Positions 19,386 to 32,502 of a stretch of 55,700 nt of DNA are shown here, piece by piece. Numbering within the stretch: position 1 is the stretch's first letter; each line of letters begins with the position of its first letter. Location of the stretch: the NCBI GenBank assembly GCA_963170055.1, contig CAUJGJ010000444.1, positions 3,892,418-3,948,117 of the forward strand. Reading direction: 5' to 3'. The notes beneath the pieces are model-generated. The model was not told the origin of the DNA. It did not search any database and saw only the letters and a list, made by a program, of their open reading frames with translations. This DNA is from Halisarca cf. caerulea. Lineage: Eukaryota; Porifera; Demospongiae; Chondrillida; Halisarcidae. The position numbers and the translations under genes were made by a program.

Positions 19386-21655
19386 CAGAATTGTCCTTTG
19401 AAGAAGTACATCAAATTATCTTTGAACAAATCAATGGGAAGCTGATTCATGATGTCATCCTCAGAATGGATGCGCTACTGGACCCTCAGGATTGGATGCA
19501 AATTCTTGGAAAAGGATCTGTTCTTCCTTTGGTCTGCCATCGAGTGATCTATGTGCTGCAGTTGCCTCGGTTACCAAACAAATGTGTACAACTTTTGTGG
19601 ACCCCAACAGCCTTAGTACATTAGTTGCATGCCGATTAATAGCGCTGGATAAATGTCCTGGGGTAAGACCCATTGGCATTGGGGAAACATTGAGGAGAAT
19701 CATTGCCTGAGCAGTTATGGCAGTACTAAAAGAAGATATCAGAAATGCCGCTGGACCATTGCAGCTTTGCGCTGGACATGAAGTGGGTTGTGAAGCAGCC
19801 ATCCACACAATGAATGATATCTGGAACTCCCCAAATATTGAAGCAGTAATACTGGTTGATGCCACCAATGCTTTTAACAGCCTTAACAGGCAAACAGCTC
19901 TAAGAAACATTTCCAAGTTGTATCCTTAGCAGTGATACTCATCAACACCTACAGATCAGACACCCTAATGTACATAGAAGGCAAAACTATAATTTCCCAA
20001 GAGTGTACCACACAGGGAGACCTGCTCGCAATGGTCATGTACGCTGTCGGGATAGCCCCTCTCACAGCTTGGCTCTGAGAGACTCAAGTTCAACAAGTAT
20101 GGTATGCAGATGATGCCTCTGTTGCTTCAGAGCTCAAGCTATTAAGAGACTGGTGGGATCATCTAACCAAGTTGGGACCAGATTATGGATATTTTCCAAA
20201 TGCTGCAAAGACATGGTTGATTGTCAAAAAAGGCATGTATACAGAAGCAGCCAGTACATTCCTGGGTACCGGAATTAACCTGTCAATGGAAGGTAAACAG
20301 TTTCTTGGTGGTGCTCTTGGCTCACGCTCATTCGTAGAGAGCTATGTTGCGACCAAGGTAGAAGGATGGAAGAATGAATTGGAGACTCTCTCTGAAATCG
20401 CGCAAACCCAACCGCATGCAGCATATGCAGCACTGACTCATGGTCTTTGCAGCAAGTGGAGCTTTTTATCAAGAGTAATGGAGGGGTTAGACAAACTACT
20501 CAAACCTTTGAAGGAAGTAATTGTACACAAATTGATACCGGCTTTGACAGGAAGGAGTGCAATCAGTCAAACAGAAAGAGAATTGTTGTCCTTACCAGCT
20601 CGTCTGGGGGGAATTGGATTTCCCGATCCCTCTCTTCAGGCACCCAGCCAATATGATGCATCCAAACAAATAACCGCCACACTGTCCACAATGATCATGG
20701 AACAGTCCCATTCTATTCTCCAAAACATCAAAGAAGAACAAAAGAAGATCAAAGTAGATTCGAAAAACAAGAAGGCAAAGAAAGGAAAAGAGCAATCCAG
20801 AGATTTGCTGAAGAGGCTGAATTTGAGTCTGCAAAGATCTGCAACCCTCTCAATGGAGAAAGGAGCATCCAACTGGCTATCTGCACTTCCTCTCAGGGAG
20901 CATGGCTTCGCTCTTCACCAGGGAGCATTTAGAGACGCTTTGTGCCTAAGATATGGCTGGAGACCTCCCAACCTCCCGGAAAGATGTGTTTGTGGGACAG
21001 CATTCTCAGTGGAACATGCCATGAGCTGTCCACATGGTGGCTTCCCCATCATGCGGCACAATGAGTTAAGAGACGTGACGACTAGCCTATTGTCAGAAGT
21101 CTGCCGTGGAGTGAGTATTGAGCCCACCCTCCAGCCACTAGCAAATGAGAATTTGAGATATCGTACAGCCAATAGAGAAGAAGGAGCATGACTGGACATT
21201 GTAGCGGAGGACTTTTGGAGTCACAGACAACGTGCATTCTTTGATGTAAGGGTGTTCAACCCATTTGCACTGAATCTGAGAAACACCTCCCTACCCAGCT
21301 GCTACAGACAGAAGGAACAAGAGAAAAGAAGAGCACATGATCAATGAATCAGGGACATAGAACACCGCTCCTTCACTCCATTGATTTTTTCAACATCCGG
21401 AGGACTGGGACTAGCTGCCACAAGAGACTAGCTGCACTTCTCTCGGAGAAACAAGGAAAGCAGTATGGAATAGTCATGAACTGGATGTGATGCAAATTGA
21501 GTTTCTCCCTGCTCAGGTCATCCATCACATGTTTGCGTGGATATCGATCTCCTCGTCAAGCATCTGGAACATCTACCAACAGTATCGAGCTAGAGAGCAT
21601 TGTGTGCAGGATTCCACAATGACTGTGTATTACTAATTATACCTATCTAATTTTT
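19386..21655 (+). pseudogene. Reverse transcriptase and endonuclease part of retroelement B
   Basis: The RT begins with ELSFEEVHQIIFEQINGK. Motifs follow in several frames: CPGVRPIGIGETLRRIIA, VILVDATNAFNSLNRQTALR, VWYADDASVASELK (catalytic YADD), then a long open frame 20172-21191 with GPDYGYFPNAAKTWLIVKK, ARLGGIGFPDPSLQAPSQYD and LREHGFALHQGAFRDALCLR. A Cys/His segment (CVCGTAFSVEHAMSCPHGGF) precedes the nuclease-like FFDVRVFNPFA at about 21240. Breaks include stops near 19710, 19928 and 21189 and frame changes between 19600 and 20170. RT and restriction-like nuclease would together perform target-primed integration; this copy cannot. Confidence 0.8.
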
Positions 21656-21662
21656 TCTCTTA

Positions 21663-22443
21663 AGCCGTGTTCACACTAGAGCCGAATCCGGATCGAATCG
21701 TGTTCACACTACAATTTCTTGCGAAGCCGATCCGGATCGAATCCCGATCGAATCCGGATTGGCCAATCCACCTCGGGAGGTGGATTCGATCCAGATTCGC
21801 CCTCGATCCGGATTGAGTAGACTGATCACGTGACACCAGAAAAAGTAAAATGGCGTGTAGAAAGTCGAAAGTGTCGTTGGATAACTCTGCTGGCACCAGT
21901 ATTCTCGCAGTTGATCCACTACAGTTGATACCTAGTGGTACTTTTGCGTTTAGATTGTGTTTGATACTTTTTCGTTCACAATACTCGTATAACGGCTGCT
22001 CGTATTGAAGTACAGAGGATACAAGCGTACTAAAAAACGTTTCAAGGCACGGCGAATAATAGACCAGTATTCGACAAGAGTGTAGAGAGGCTCAGATTGA
22101 CGAAACAAAGTAGAGCGGTAATGTGCGAAAATAACAATATGTGTAGCATTCGTCGTTGCACTCTGTGACGCCCTACGTGTCCCTAAAATCTCAAACATTT
22201 AGCAACAAGCCTTCTGAAAAGTCGTAGCTATACAAAAGTTCGCAAACAGGGCGAAAATTGGTCACAATTGCAAAACGCTGTAAAGTAGCCATCTTGAAGA
22301 CTAAGCATAACACGTGATAATGCTCACCTAAACTCACTCGGTGAATTTCAAGTTTGGACGCAATTAGGATTCAATCCGGATCAACACCCAATCCGGATTA
22401 GAGGCAATCCGGATGCAATCCGGATTAGTGTGAACACGCCTAT
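21663..22443. mobile_element. About 780-bp MITE with arrays of ATCCGGAT
   Basis: The ends are inverted: CGTGTTCACACTA at about 21666 and TAGTGTGAACACG ending at about 22438. Next to each end lie about four copies of the palindromic octamer ATCCGGAT (around 21686-21810 and 22376-22425), and a second GTGTTCACACTA occurs at about 21700. The target duplication is unclear. No coding frame. The octamer arrays look like binding sites for the parent transposase. Confidence 0.85.
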
Positions 22444-22754
22444 AGACCATTTTAGCCCAATATTATTTGCAACAGATGGAGAGCTAAACTGAAGAATCTT
22501 ATGTTACGTTACCAAAGAAAGCTTTGGGAACAGGTTAGATGATTGCTGTAGGCTTTGTTCCATTGTTTAACCATTTTAGAGTGTCTAAATGTGTATTTAA
22601 AGGGGTTTGGTGTGGTTTTAGTACGAGTTGGACTTCAGTAAAAGAAATTCTTTAGCTTTTCTTGGATATTTTCGCGTACGTGTGTATGATTTTGTGTTTG
22701 TGTGTCTGTTCAGGCCTTGTCTAGCATGGCATAGAGGGTTGACGTAGACTTTAG
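22444..22754. other. Gene-free spacer
   Basis: Nothing recognised between the MITE and the LINE fragment. Confidence 0.5.
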
Positions 22755-24210
22755 AATGAAAACATCCGCCCCTCTCACTCTACACAAACTCTTCTTCTTC
22801 ATTGCTTAGACTTGTGGTACAAGGCCCTTGATAACAAGAAGTTTGTATGAGTCGTCTTTCTGGACATCTCCAAGGCCTTTGACACTGTTGACCACAATCT
22901 ACTTCTATCCAAACTCACCAACCTTGGTCTTTCTGCTTCTACTGTTTCCTGGTTCCAGTCGTATCTTGCCAATCGATCCCACATCACTTGTGTTGCTAAA
23001 TCTTACTCCTCTCCTGGTTTCCCATCATCTGGTGTCCCCCAGGGCTCAATTCTTGGACCCACTCTCTTCTCTGTCTTCATAAATGATCTTCCAAATCATC
23101 TTCCTCCAGGCTCCACTGTCCTCTTCGCTGATGACACCACTATCTACATTGTCAGTGACAGCCTACCCTCTATCCAGTCCTCCCTGCAGCTCTGCTTGGA
23201 CCTTGCCAATCTTTGGCTTTTATGAAACGGCTTGAAAATCAATACTGGTAAGACAAAAGCTATGTTGATACACTCAAACAAGAAAGATGTTCCGAGCAGC
23301 TTGAAACTGAAAATTGATGGGTGTTCTGTTGAGCAGGTTCAATGGTTTAAATTCCTTGGAGTGGTTGTCAATGATTCCCTTACTTGGTCTGACCACATCG
23401 ACTTGGTGTGCAACAAAGTTTCCCGTAGTCTGAACTTGCTTCGTCGTCTTTCGTATTTCCTTCCTCGACCCCTCCTGCTTCTTCATCTCAATTCCTACAT
23501 TCTTCCTCATCTTGACTATTGTGATGTTGTTTGGTCCTGTTGCACTAAATCGTAGTCTCTTTGTTTGGAAACACTGATGAACTTTGCTTGTCGTACCGTT
23601 CTACATAGGAATAGACGCTCCTCTGCTTCCGCTGCTCGTTCTGAGTTAGGTTTTTCCACTCTCTCTTCCCGTAGGAAATTTCATCTTGCTCAGTCTGTTT
23701 TCAAATGTCTATCTGCCCAATCCCCCACATATCTTTCCCAGCTTTTTTCTGCTCCCTGCTCCTCATACCACACACGGTCTTCTTCATCTAGGCAATTAAA
23801 TCTACCAGCTACAAAGTCTTGTTACGGGCAAAAGGCATTCAGTTTCACTGGTGCATCCTTATGGAGATCTCTCCCACGCAGTGTCAGAGAGCTACAAGAC
23901 TACCAAGCCTTTTCCTCAAGATGTGCTGACCTTTTTTATTCTACTTGACTCACCTTCATATTACCCTGCACATGCATGATCTCTCTGCTCTTCTAGTTGC
24001 ATGTTTGTAATTTGTCTACACAACTAACTACGTACTCTTGCATTATCAAATTATTTATCGAATGAATAATTTATTTTTTTTACTTATAAATTTTGCATTT
24101 CCTTTTACTTTTATAATTGTATTGTTTTGTTTTCTTTTCTACTGGGTGCCTGTCAGAATAGCCCATGGCTAAAGGCTTCCCAGTGATACCCTGATACCCT
24201 GATACCCTGG
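22755..24210 (+). pseudogene. 5'-truncated CR1/L2-like LINE, RT C-terminal part
   Basis: The reverse transcriptase starts at the palm region: VVFLDISKAFDTVDHNLLLS, then GVPQGSILGPTLFSVFINDL, the catalytic LFADDTTIYIV (ADD), KTKAMLIHS and the C-terminal LLRRLSYFLPRPLLLLHLNS to FSFTGASLWRSLPRSVREL. In-frame stops at about 22848, 23223 and 23553 and frame changes show it is dead. The 3' tail has a short direct repeat TGATACCC three times (24184-24209), as in CR1/L2 LINEs. The same tail phrase GGCTAAAGGCTT occurs in the LINE at 47775-50702. Confidence 0.85.
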
Positions 24211-24299
24211 ATAGAAGAAAAAACTTCGAAACTTTACAATGCGTTATCACGGAAGAATTTTGAGGGAAAGAGAAGTTTCAAGAAAGCTTCAGAAAACGC

Positions 24300-24412
24300 T
24301 CTATTTTTTAGCTAACCGTTTTCGAACGTAGATGTAAGATTTCTGTATGTATTTCCTTGGATATGTTCACGTGCGTTTGTGTTCCTTGTGTCTGTGTTTA
24401 TTTGAACATGTT

Positions 24413-24452
<40 letters not shown>

Positions 24453-24584
24453 TGATCTTATTGTTTATTGTTCTTTCTTTTCATGTTCAGAATGTAGACT
24501 TGGATAGATTGGTGAGATTGTGTGTTTTGTATGATTTGATGTGTGTGATGTATAGTTGAGGACTATGTTTGTTTGTGTGTGTGT

Positions 24585-24623
<39 letters not shown>

Positions 24624-25030
24624 TGTGTCTGTGTGTATGTGTGTATATTTGTGTGTGTGTGTGTGTGTTGTGTGTGTTGTGTGTTTGTGTGCATTTGTGT
24701 GTTCGTGTTAATGTGTGTATGTGTGGGTGTATTTGTGATAGATGACTGTTGAATGCTCTTTCTTTAGCCAACCTTTCGAACGTATATGTAAGATTTCTGT
24801 ATGTATTTTCTTGGATATGTTCACTTACTTTTATGTTTGCTCATGTCTGTGTGTTTATTTGAGCATGTTCCTGTGTGTGTGTGTGTGTGCGTGCGCGCGT
24901 GTGTGTATGTGTGGTCTCATTGTTTATTATTCTTTCTTTTCATGTTCAGAATATAGACTAAATTATGAAGGCAATTGGCGAGATTGTGTGTTTTGTATGA
25001 TTTGATATGTATGATGTATAGTTGAGTGCT

Positions 25031-25062
<32 letters not shown>

Positions 25063-25330
25063 TGGTGTGTGTATACCTATGTGTGAGGTATATGTATGAT
25101 GTGTGTACATATACCCTTGTAAATTCATGTTTGTGCACATGGTTAGTGTTAGTTGTGTATAATATTGTGTGTAAATATACCTCTGTAAATTTTTGTTTTT
25201 CATTGTGTATGTATCAGTACGTGTGTGTGTTTGCCTATGTAATTTTAGCATGTGTCCGTTGATTCTTGTACTGAATATGTGATGTGTGTATATGTAGTAT
25301 TCGTTCATAGAAGATGTGCAGATTGTGATA
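24300..25330. repeat. TG-rich tandem duplication
   Basis: A unit of about 455 bp is repeated: 24318-24560 matches 24772-25025 (TGTAAGATTTCTGTATGTAT, TTTCTTTTCATGTTCAGAAT, GAGATTGTGTGTTTTGTATG). Each unit contains long TG tracts. It resembles the organisation at 1-812 but not its sequence. No gene. Confidence 0.8.
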
Positions 25331-25479
25331 CAAAGTGACTTGTAGCGGTGAGCAACACTTGAACAACAACAACAAAAGCACTAATTATTAGCAAAGAACA
25401 GTCAAACACAGTCGACACTACATACACTCTACTCCTACACTTCTACAGTTCAACACTACACAGCCAAAAATAACACTCT

Positions 25480-25645
25480 GTTAACAGGTGGAAATCGTGC
25501 CGTGTACAAACTCACAGCTATATTATCGAATACAATCCGAATGCAATCGAAATCGGTTCGATTTCGCGACATTTAGGGAACGAGTTGTCAACAGCTCGTA
25601 AGGGGCGCTTATAGTTTCGAATCATACATGATTCGTTTAACAACA
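25480..25645. repeat. Cluster of short palindromes, left flank of three-gene locus
   Basis: Three inverted repeats lie within 110 bp: CGAAATCGGTTCGATTTCG, ACGAGTTGTCAACAGCTCGT and GAATCATACATGATTC. GGGGCGCTTA lies between the second and third. A matching cluster lies at 39655-39900. Confidence 0.7.
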
Positions 25646-28313
25646 TGTATACGTTATATACGATCTTCCTGATTTGGGTGCCCAAAGGCATATTCACATT
25701 CAAATTCGCTCGTAATAATGTAGCTGCATATTAATCACTTGAATTGTTGAGACAAAAACTGTTATAGTAAAATACTTGATTAGCAGTGTCATGAGTAAAT
25801 GTGACTGCATTTTCTGAGTCCACCCTCCCAATCTCCCTCTCTGCGCTTCTTTTTCTTCCAGTAGACGTGAATTTACACCCACTCCCACATTTGTGGATGA
25901 AAGACACATCACAGATGAGGGAGGATGATGGAACTGAGACTAGCTCTTGAGATCGCACATACAGAGGACAATCCATGCCGAAACCGCTGATTTTGGGCTC
26001 CCTCGAAAGTGGCAGACAGGGAACAAGCACCATTGTCACTTCTTGTACTTTGTAACAAGCCACAAGTGTTCCATAATTTACCTACATAAAGGAATGACAT
26101 TTAACTTAGAATATATTTAAATTAATAATAATAATATTATAACCATGTCTAACACTTACACTACTGTCTTCAGATTTGTATTGGACATTTGCCTCCAGTG
26201 ACACCAGGTGAGCTTGCATACCCGATCCGCGGCAGTACAAAGCCTTACCAGTAGTGCAGATCTGGTTCTTGTCTACTTGAAGGTCAGTTTCTTTAAGTCA
26301 ACAAGGGTGAGGTAGGGCTATGAAGATGTCACCCACAAGAATTTGTTTTTCATCACACTGCAGTGGGCAGATCTGCATTTAATGACTTCAAGAATGACTG
26401 CCATGAAATGTTTTAACATTACCTTTCTCAGGGAACCATGCTCGTTGCCAACCAATGCTGATGGTGCTGTGCCAAACAGAAAGGATGCAACTACTGGCTT
26501 CATCATGAGTTGTTTCAAACTGGCCCCTGCTGTACCTTCCTCCCCAGGTATCTGCCTGCTGAATGATTGAGATGGTATATAGCATACCAACTCACCCAAC
26601 CACACATGCATGCAAAATACCTATACTGATGGGGCTGTTGTGATTCAGATGCCAGCAGATGCAAAGAGGAAATGTCTGCAAAGGAACTGCAAAATATCGC
26701 GACTTGGAGCTTGGTGATTCCCATATATGTTGAATTTCTCAGAATTGAATTTAGTGACTCACATCTGCAGAATATGCATGCAGTCAACATAAACCATGTA
26801 ATGCCTACTAATTATATGTGCATAACCACTGAAACTGTGTTAAGCTACAGTATTAAAAATTTTGAATATTATGCCAGTATATACCTTTCAGTGTTATAGT
26901 TGGCATCAGGTCCAAACTCTATCAAATTGTCAGGAAGGTGCAACAATAGATGCACCTTAATTCTTTGAAAGTATTTCCTTGGAAGTCATTTGCACTTGTC
27001 TGATGAATTCTTGAACAATGGATTCATACTTAGACCGGTCCCTTGCTTTGACTGAATGACAATAGCACAATCGAAAAACCTATAATGATCATGATGCAAT
27101 CATATTGATTATAAAGTGATATATACACAAATATATGCATATTAACACTTTGAAGATGATACTATGTACGTACATGTATTTAAAAAAACTCACTCGTGAA
27201 AGATGTATCCGCATGCTTAACTGTTGTTGACTAACAAAAGACTTCAATACAAAGGGTGCAATCTGAGCCCAAACTTTAAAGTCTCTTCCAACAAAGGATT
27301 GGCTATACATTGTAACATTGCTACTCATTTGGCCATTGATCCCAGAGTAATTAAGTGTATCTAAAATTGCTAAAAGCTCAGTTTTTTTGACCTTGGACAG
27401 TGAACTCATCACTTTTCCTGTGAGATACTTGTATGGACCTAAGAGTACTGTGTGGAGTACTTCCACAGGTGTTGACCTATATATGAACACATGCAGAATA
27501 CAGCTAGTAAATGCAGATATTATAGTATAGCATAAAGAATTTTATAAGAGACTGAACCTGAAAGGATCAAATGAGAGGTCCATTAAAGAGCTCTTCATTG
27601 GATAAAGGCCATTCAAACGACATGCAGCAGCACGGTCCTTCTCATTAACAGTAGACATCGCAGTGACATGATCTAAAAGTATCCTCTTGGTTCTCTTTGT
27701 TCTAAGTGCATGAGGTGAAAGTTTTCAATCTGCCTGCATTTAGAACCAGATGGTACAAACTATATATGCTCAGTGGGTCCTGCATACATGCAAGCATGGA
27801 ACTTGACTATGTACAATAAAATTAATTTTAGAGATTACTCACCATACACATTCTGCAAATTTTTTTTTGCATTGCCTCCCATGTGTCCCAGTAGCTCAGC
27901 AGCTCTTGGATTATCACACTTGACCAGCGATACTGGAGTAACAGCTATAATATCTTCTTTGGTCGCTTTATTGTGTACAAGGATCCCTCGCTGCAGTTCT
28001 TGCAGTCCAGCCTTCAGTGGCAAGAATAGTTCCAAGGCTGTAAATACATTAAGGTTAGGAATAAAATGTTAATTATATACCGATTGAGAAATTAATATAG
28101 ATCCATGCTCTAAATTATATTCCATGCATATTACTGCATGTTGCCACTAATATAATACAAATGAATTCTTGATTAACTTAGTTAATATGAATGACACATG
28201 CAGTGGCACCAAAAGCAGTGTAACTCCCTTGGGACAATGTTTGAGCAAGTAATAAATATACATTCTGCAACTTAGTGTTCCACTCCCTAGGAAAGGCAGC
28301 AAATTGCACTAGC

Positions 28314-28592
28314 TGTGGTATCCGCTTAACATTATTGTGTTGTCCTAAGTAATAGCTAAGTGTTAAGTAGACTATTGCATGGCATTGTGTTCTGAGTCCT
28401 AATCTTAGTATCATTATGTCTTATCTTTAGCATGTACTATTTGTGGTTGTGTTGCTTTTTAATTGTTACTATTTACGTGTCTGTAGAACAATAGCCTTTG
28501 TCAGATTGAGAAGTAATAATCCACTTGTTGTGATTCAGAAGTGTTTCGAGTTCAATCCGAGTGCAAGCGTTCTGCACATCGAGATTAGTACA
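28314..28592 (+). repeat. 5' LTR of the gypsy element
   Basis: 279 bp, TGTGGTATCC to AGATTAGTACA. It carries transcription start and processing signals in such elements; no specific box was assigned. Confidence 0.93.
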
Positions 28593-28612
28593 TGGTGTCA
28601 GAAGTGGTTCTT

Positions 28613-31600
28613 CATGGCTACCCTTCGTCTGCAACCGCCTGCCCCCTTCGATTTCAAGTCTCCTGATGACTGACTACGTTGGAGAAGACGCTTCGAACAG
28701 TTTCGTGAAGCCTCCGGCCTCTCAGAAGAGAGTGATGTAAAGCAAGTTTCCACCCTTCTGTACTGTATGGAAGAATCCGCGGAGGACGTCCTAACGTCAA
28801 CGACTATTTCGGAACAGGACCGAAAAAAGTATAAGTCTGTCATCGATCAATTCGACGGGTTCTTTAAAGTTCGAAAAAACGTTATCTTTGAGCGAGCCCG
28901 GTTCAATCACCGCTCCCAACAAGAAGGCGAATCAGCGGAAGAATTCATCACAAGCCTATATCACCTAGTAGAAAATTGTGAGTACGGTGCCCTGCAGGAA
29001 CAGATGATTCGTGACAGGATTGTTGTCGGTATTCGGGACCAAGCCCTATCCCAGCCCAGAGGATGCAGATGGACCCTGATCTCACATTGGAAAAGGCCAA
29101 AACTTCTGTTCGCCAGCGTGAAGCTGTCAAGGAGCAGCAGGCAGTACTTGGGAAAACAGCACCCGCCAATGCAAAACTGGAGACATCAGTTGATTTTGTT
29201 CGCAAGGGAAAAGCAAAGAATTTCAAACCTGCAACACTGCACAAGACTTTCTCATCTGCCTCACAACCATCACAGCACCATAAGTGCACTAGATGTGGTC
29301 GAAGAGCACACTCAAGGCAGCAGTGCCCAGCCAAGGATGCTATGTGCCACAAATGTAAGCGAAAGGGGCATTTCAGCAACCAATGTCGCAGCAAGACTGT
29401 TGCAGATGTTACCGATTCCAAACCAGTTGTCCAGACCCAGGAGACGGAAAATGAGGACTTCCTCGACATTGCCTATCTGAATACTATCGTATCAGAGAAA
29501 GGAAACATTTGGACTTGCCAAGTACATGTGAATGGACAGGAGACCAACTTTAAAGTAGACACAGGAGCAGAGATTACGGTCATTTCCGAGGGTACCAGCA
29601 AAGCACTCAGGCTCAAGGATATCAAGCCAGCCACCAAGCAACTGCATGGACCCGATAGCAAGTCACTAGATGTCATCGGACAAGCTACGGTCAGGTTAGA
29701 CTACCAAGGTCACTCATGTACCTGTACCCTGTTTGTGCTGCGTCATGTTCCTCACAACCTACTGGGGCTCCCTGCCATTCGTGCACTGCATGTACTGTCA
29801 CAGGTCCATACGGTGGCACAGCCTATCCAGGAAAAGTTTCCATCACTGTTTAGCGGCTTAGGAACATACAAGAGAGACAGTTATGTTGTGCAACTGAAAC
29901 CAGACACAAAACCGTTTGCACTGTTTACCCCTCGTAGTGTCCCCATACCTCTCCGCCAAAAAGTGAAAGAGGAATTGTCTCAGATGGAATCACTTGGCGT
30001 CATTTCACCTGTGGAAGAGCCCACTCCATGGTGTGCTGGAATGGTTGTAGTACCAAAGAAGTCCGGGGATGTCCGCATCTGTGTAGATTTCCGTCCACTC
30101 AACGAGAACGTACTGTGTGAAGTTCACCCCTTACCAAAGGTAGATGAGACACTTGCCTGTTTAGCTGGTGCAGCAATCTTCAGTAAGCTAGATGTCAACT
30201 GTGGCTTTTGGCAAATTCCCTGTCAGAAGAGTCACGGGCCCTTACCACCTTCATCACCCCCTTCGGAAGGTATGTGTTCAACAAGCTACCATTCAGTATT
30301 AGTAGTGCACCGGAGCACTTTCAACGGCGCATGAGCCAGATCCTATACGGTCAAGAGGGCACGCTTTGCCATATTGATGATGTCCTTATCTATGGAAGTA
30401 CTCAACAGGAACACGATGAACGCCTGCATTCTGCACTCGCCCAGATCCAGTCAGCGGGCCTCACACTAAATGCAAAAAAGTGTGAATTTAACAAGTCAGA
30501 GATAAAATTCCTTGGGCATATCATTAGCAAGGACGGCATTTCCCCTGATCCTGACAAGACCAGTGCCATTCTCGAAATGGCAAAACCCACCACGGTTACT
30601 GAACTCAGACGATTCATGGGCATGGTGAATCAGCTTGGTAAATTTTCGTCCAAGGTAGCAGAGCTATCACAGCCACTTCGTGAGCTTCTTGGAAGTAAGA
30701 GATCTTGGGTTTGGGGACCATCGCAAGATGGTGCTTTTGCAGCTGTTAAAGCTGAGTTGGCAACACCTACCGTTTTGGCATTGTACAACCAAGAATTAGC
30801 TACAAAAATCACAGCTGATGCCTCAGCCTATGGGCTAGGAGCAGTCCTTTTGCAGCAGCATGGACATACTTGGAAACCAGTGGCTTACGCTTCAAAGGCC
30901 ATGACTGAGACAGAACGCCGATACTCTCAGATTGAGAAGGAGGCTTTAGCCCTTGTGTGGGCATGTGAGAAGTTCAGTGATTATGTGATTGGCAAGAAGA
31001 TTCAGCTAGAAACAGATCACAAAACCCTCGTCCCCCTTTTGGGAAAGACGAATCTTGACTGTTTACCTCCAATAATCCTGAGATTTCGTCTACGCCTGAT
31101 GCGATTTGATTACTCAATCAGTCATGTTCCAGGGAAAGATTTGTACACAGCAGATGCACTATCACGCTCACCTATCACATCGTCAAGTCCTATGCAGGAA
31201 GCTGAGGAACATCACACAGAGTTGTTCATCAGTGCCGTTATGTCATCACTACCAGCCAGTGCAGATCGTCTACAGGAGTATCGCATGGCTCAACACGCTG
31301 ACAGTGATTGCAAGCAACTCATGGACCTCTGCAAAAGAGGTTGGCCAAAGTACAAAAGACAACTTGTGGGAAACCTTCAGAAGTATTGGCATGTTAGAGG
31401 AGAACTTACCCTCCATGATGACCTGCTTCTTCGAGGTCGCCGTATTGTTGTCCCCCAAAGCCTCCAAGCAGAAATGCTCCAAAAGATTCACAGTGGACAT
31501 CAAGGGATCACCCGATGCTCATTACGTGTTACCTCATCTGTTTGGTGGCCTGGTGTAAAACAGCAAGTTGAGGAGGTTGTCCACAATTGCCCTGAGTGTA

Positions 31601-32502
31601 CCAAGGCCAGTCAAGCCCAGAGACAGCCGATGATTTCCACGCCACTTCCACAATACCCTTGGGAGAAGGTGGCGACAGATCTTTTCGAGATGGATGGAAA
31701 AGTGTATTTACTTGTCGCGGACTACTTTTCGAGATACATGGAAGTTCAGACATTGTCGACAACCACATCAGCCAGCATTATTAAAGCCCTGAAGGCAATA
31801 TTTTCAAGACATGGTATACCAGCAATGGTAATAAGCGACAATGGCCCACAGTACAGCTCTGAGACATTCCGCTCCTTTAGCCAAGAGTACAACTTCAACC
31901 ATGTCACGAGTAGTCCCCATTACCCCCAAAGTAATGGCTTGGCTGAGAGAATGGTCAGAACCGCTAAAGCTCTTCTATCTAAATCATCTGACCCCTATTT
32001 GGTGCTGCTTGCATACCGGAGCACACCCTTGCCCTGGTGTGGACTCTCTCCAGCAGAATTGTTAATGGGCAGAAAGATCCGAAGTGAGGTACCACAGCAC
32101 CCGACCAACTTTATCCCCAAATGGAGTTACTTACCTATGGTTCGTCAGAAAGACAAGGAAACAAAGGAGCTTCAAAAAGCTCATTACAATCACCGCCACC
32201 GTGTTCGTGTCCACGCACCATTGTCACCTGATGGGACTGTGTGGGTTCATACTCAAGAGAGAACAGACCCGGGACAAATCATCCAACCAGCCCACACCCC
32301 ACGCTCCTACATTGTACAGACACCTTCTGGCACTGTCCATAGGAATCAGACGTATCTCACACTGAGACCCGACCATGTCCCTGGTGAAACACCACCAGAC
32401 AACGAACCTAACTGTATCATCACCAGATCGCAAACTGGAACACATGTTGGTCCACCTCCCCGGCTAACTTACTGGAAGAAGGGAGATGTGGTGTCCGCTT
32501 AA
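28613..32502 (+). pseudogene. Gypsy gag-pol, three frames with breaks
   Basis: Gag starts at ATG 28613 and meets a TGA at about 28670 where family members have Trp. Its later part contains two CCHC knuckles (CTRCGRRAHSRQQC, CHKCKRKGHFSNQC). A frame change lies near 29055. Pol: protease VDTGAEITVIS, RT with RICVDFRPLNENV and LCHIDDVLIYG, RNase H with TADASAYGLGAVLLQ and ETDHKTL, integrase with the HHCC finger (HSGHQG to NCPECTKAS) and catalytic Asp/Asp/Glu in VATDLFEMD, VISDNGPQYS and SNGLAERMV. A second frame break, apparently one base lost, lies near 30230 between FWQI and LSEESRALTTF. These enzymes mature, copy and integrate the element. The gene product is broken here. Confidence 0.9.

Larger units (their letters stand above)
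15770..21655 (+). mobile_element. Retroelement B, with Cys-rich N-terminus, split by two insertions
   Basis: The parts in order are: a Cys-rich domain and Ser/Thr/Pro repeats (15770-16417 and 17610-18056), an N-terminal helical region (18060-18560), the reverse transcriptase (19386-20250), its connection (to about 21190) and a restriction-like endonuclease (21190-21600). The same set is, from memory, a family common in corals and sponges. It is interrupted by a 1192-bp element (16418-17609) and an 823-bp MITE (18561-19383); both junctions rejoin cleanly. Many stops and frameshifts mark it as dead. The 3' end lies near 21655, next to another MITE. Confidence 0.75.

Noticed and set aside
28593..28610. 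Assigning a specific primer tRNA to the gypsy element
   Set aside because: The TGG-initial motif fits a primer-binding site, but I cannot match it to a tRNA without a tRNA set.
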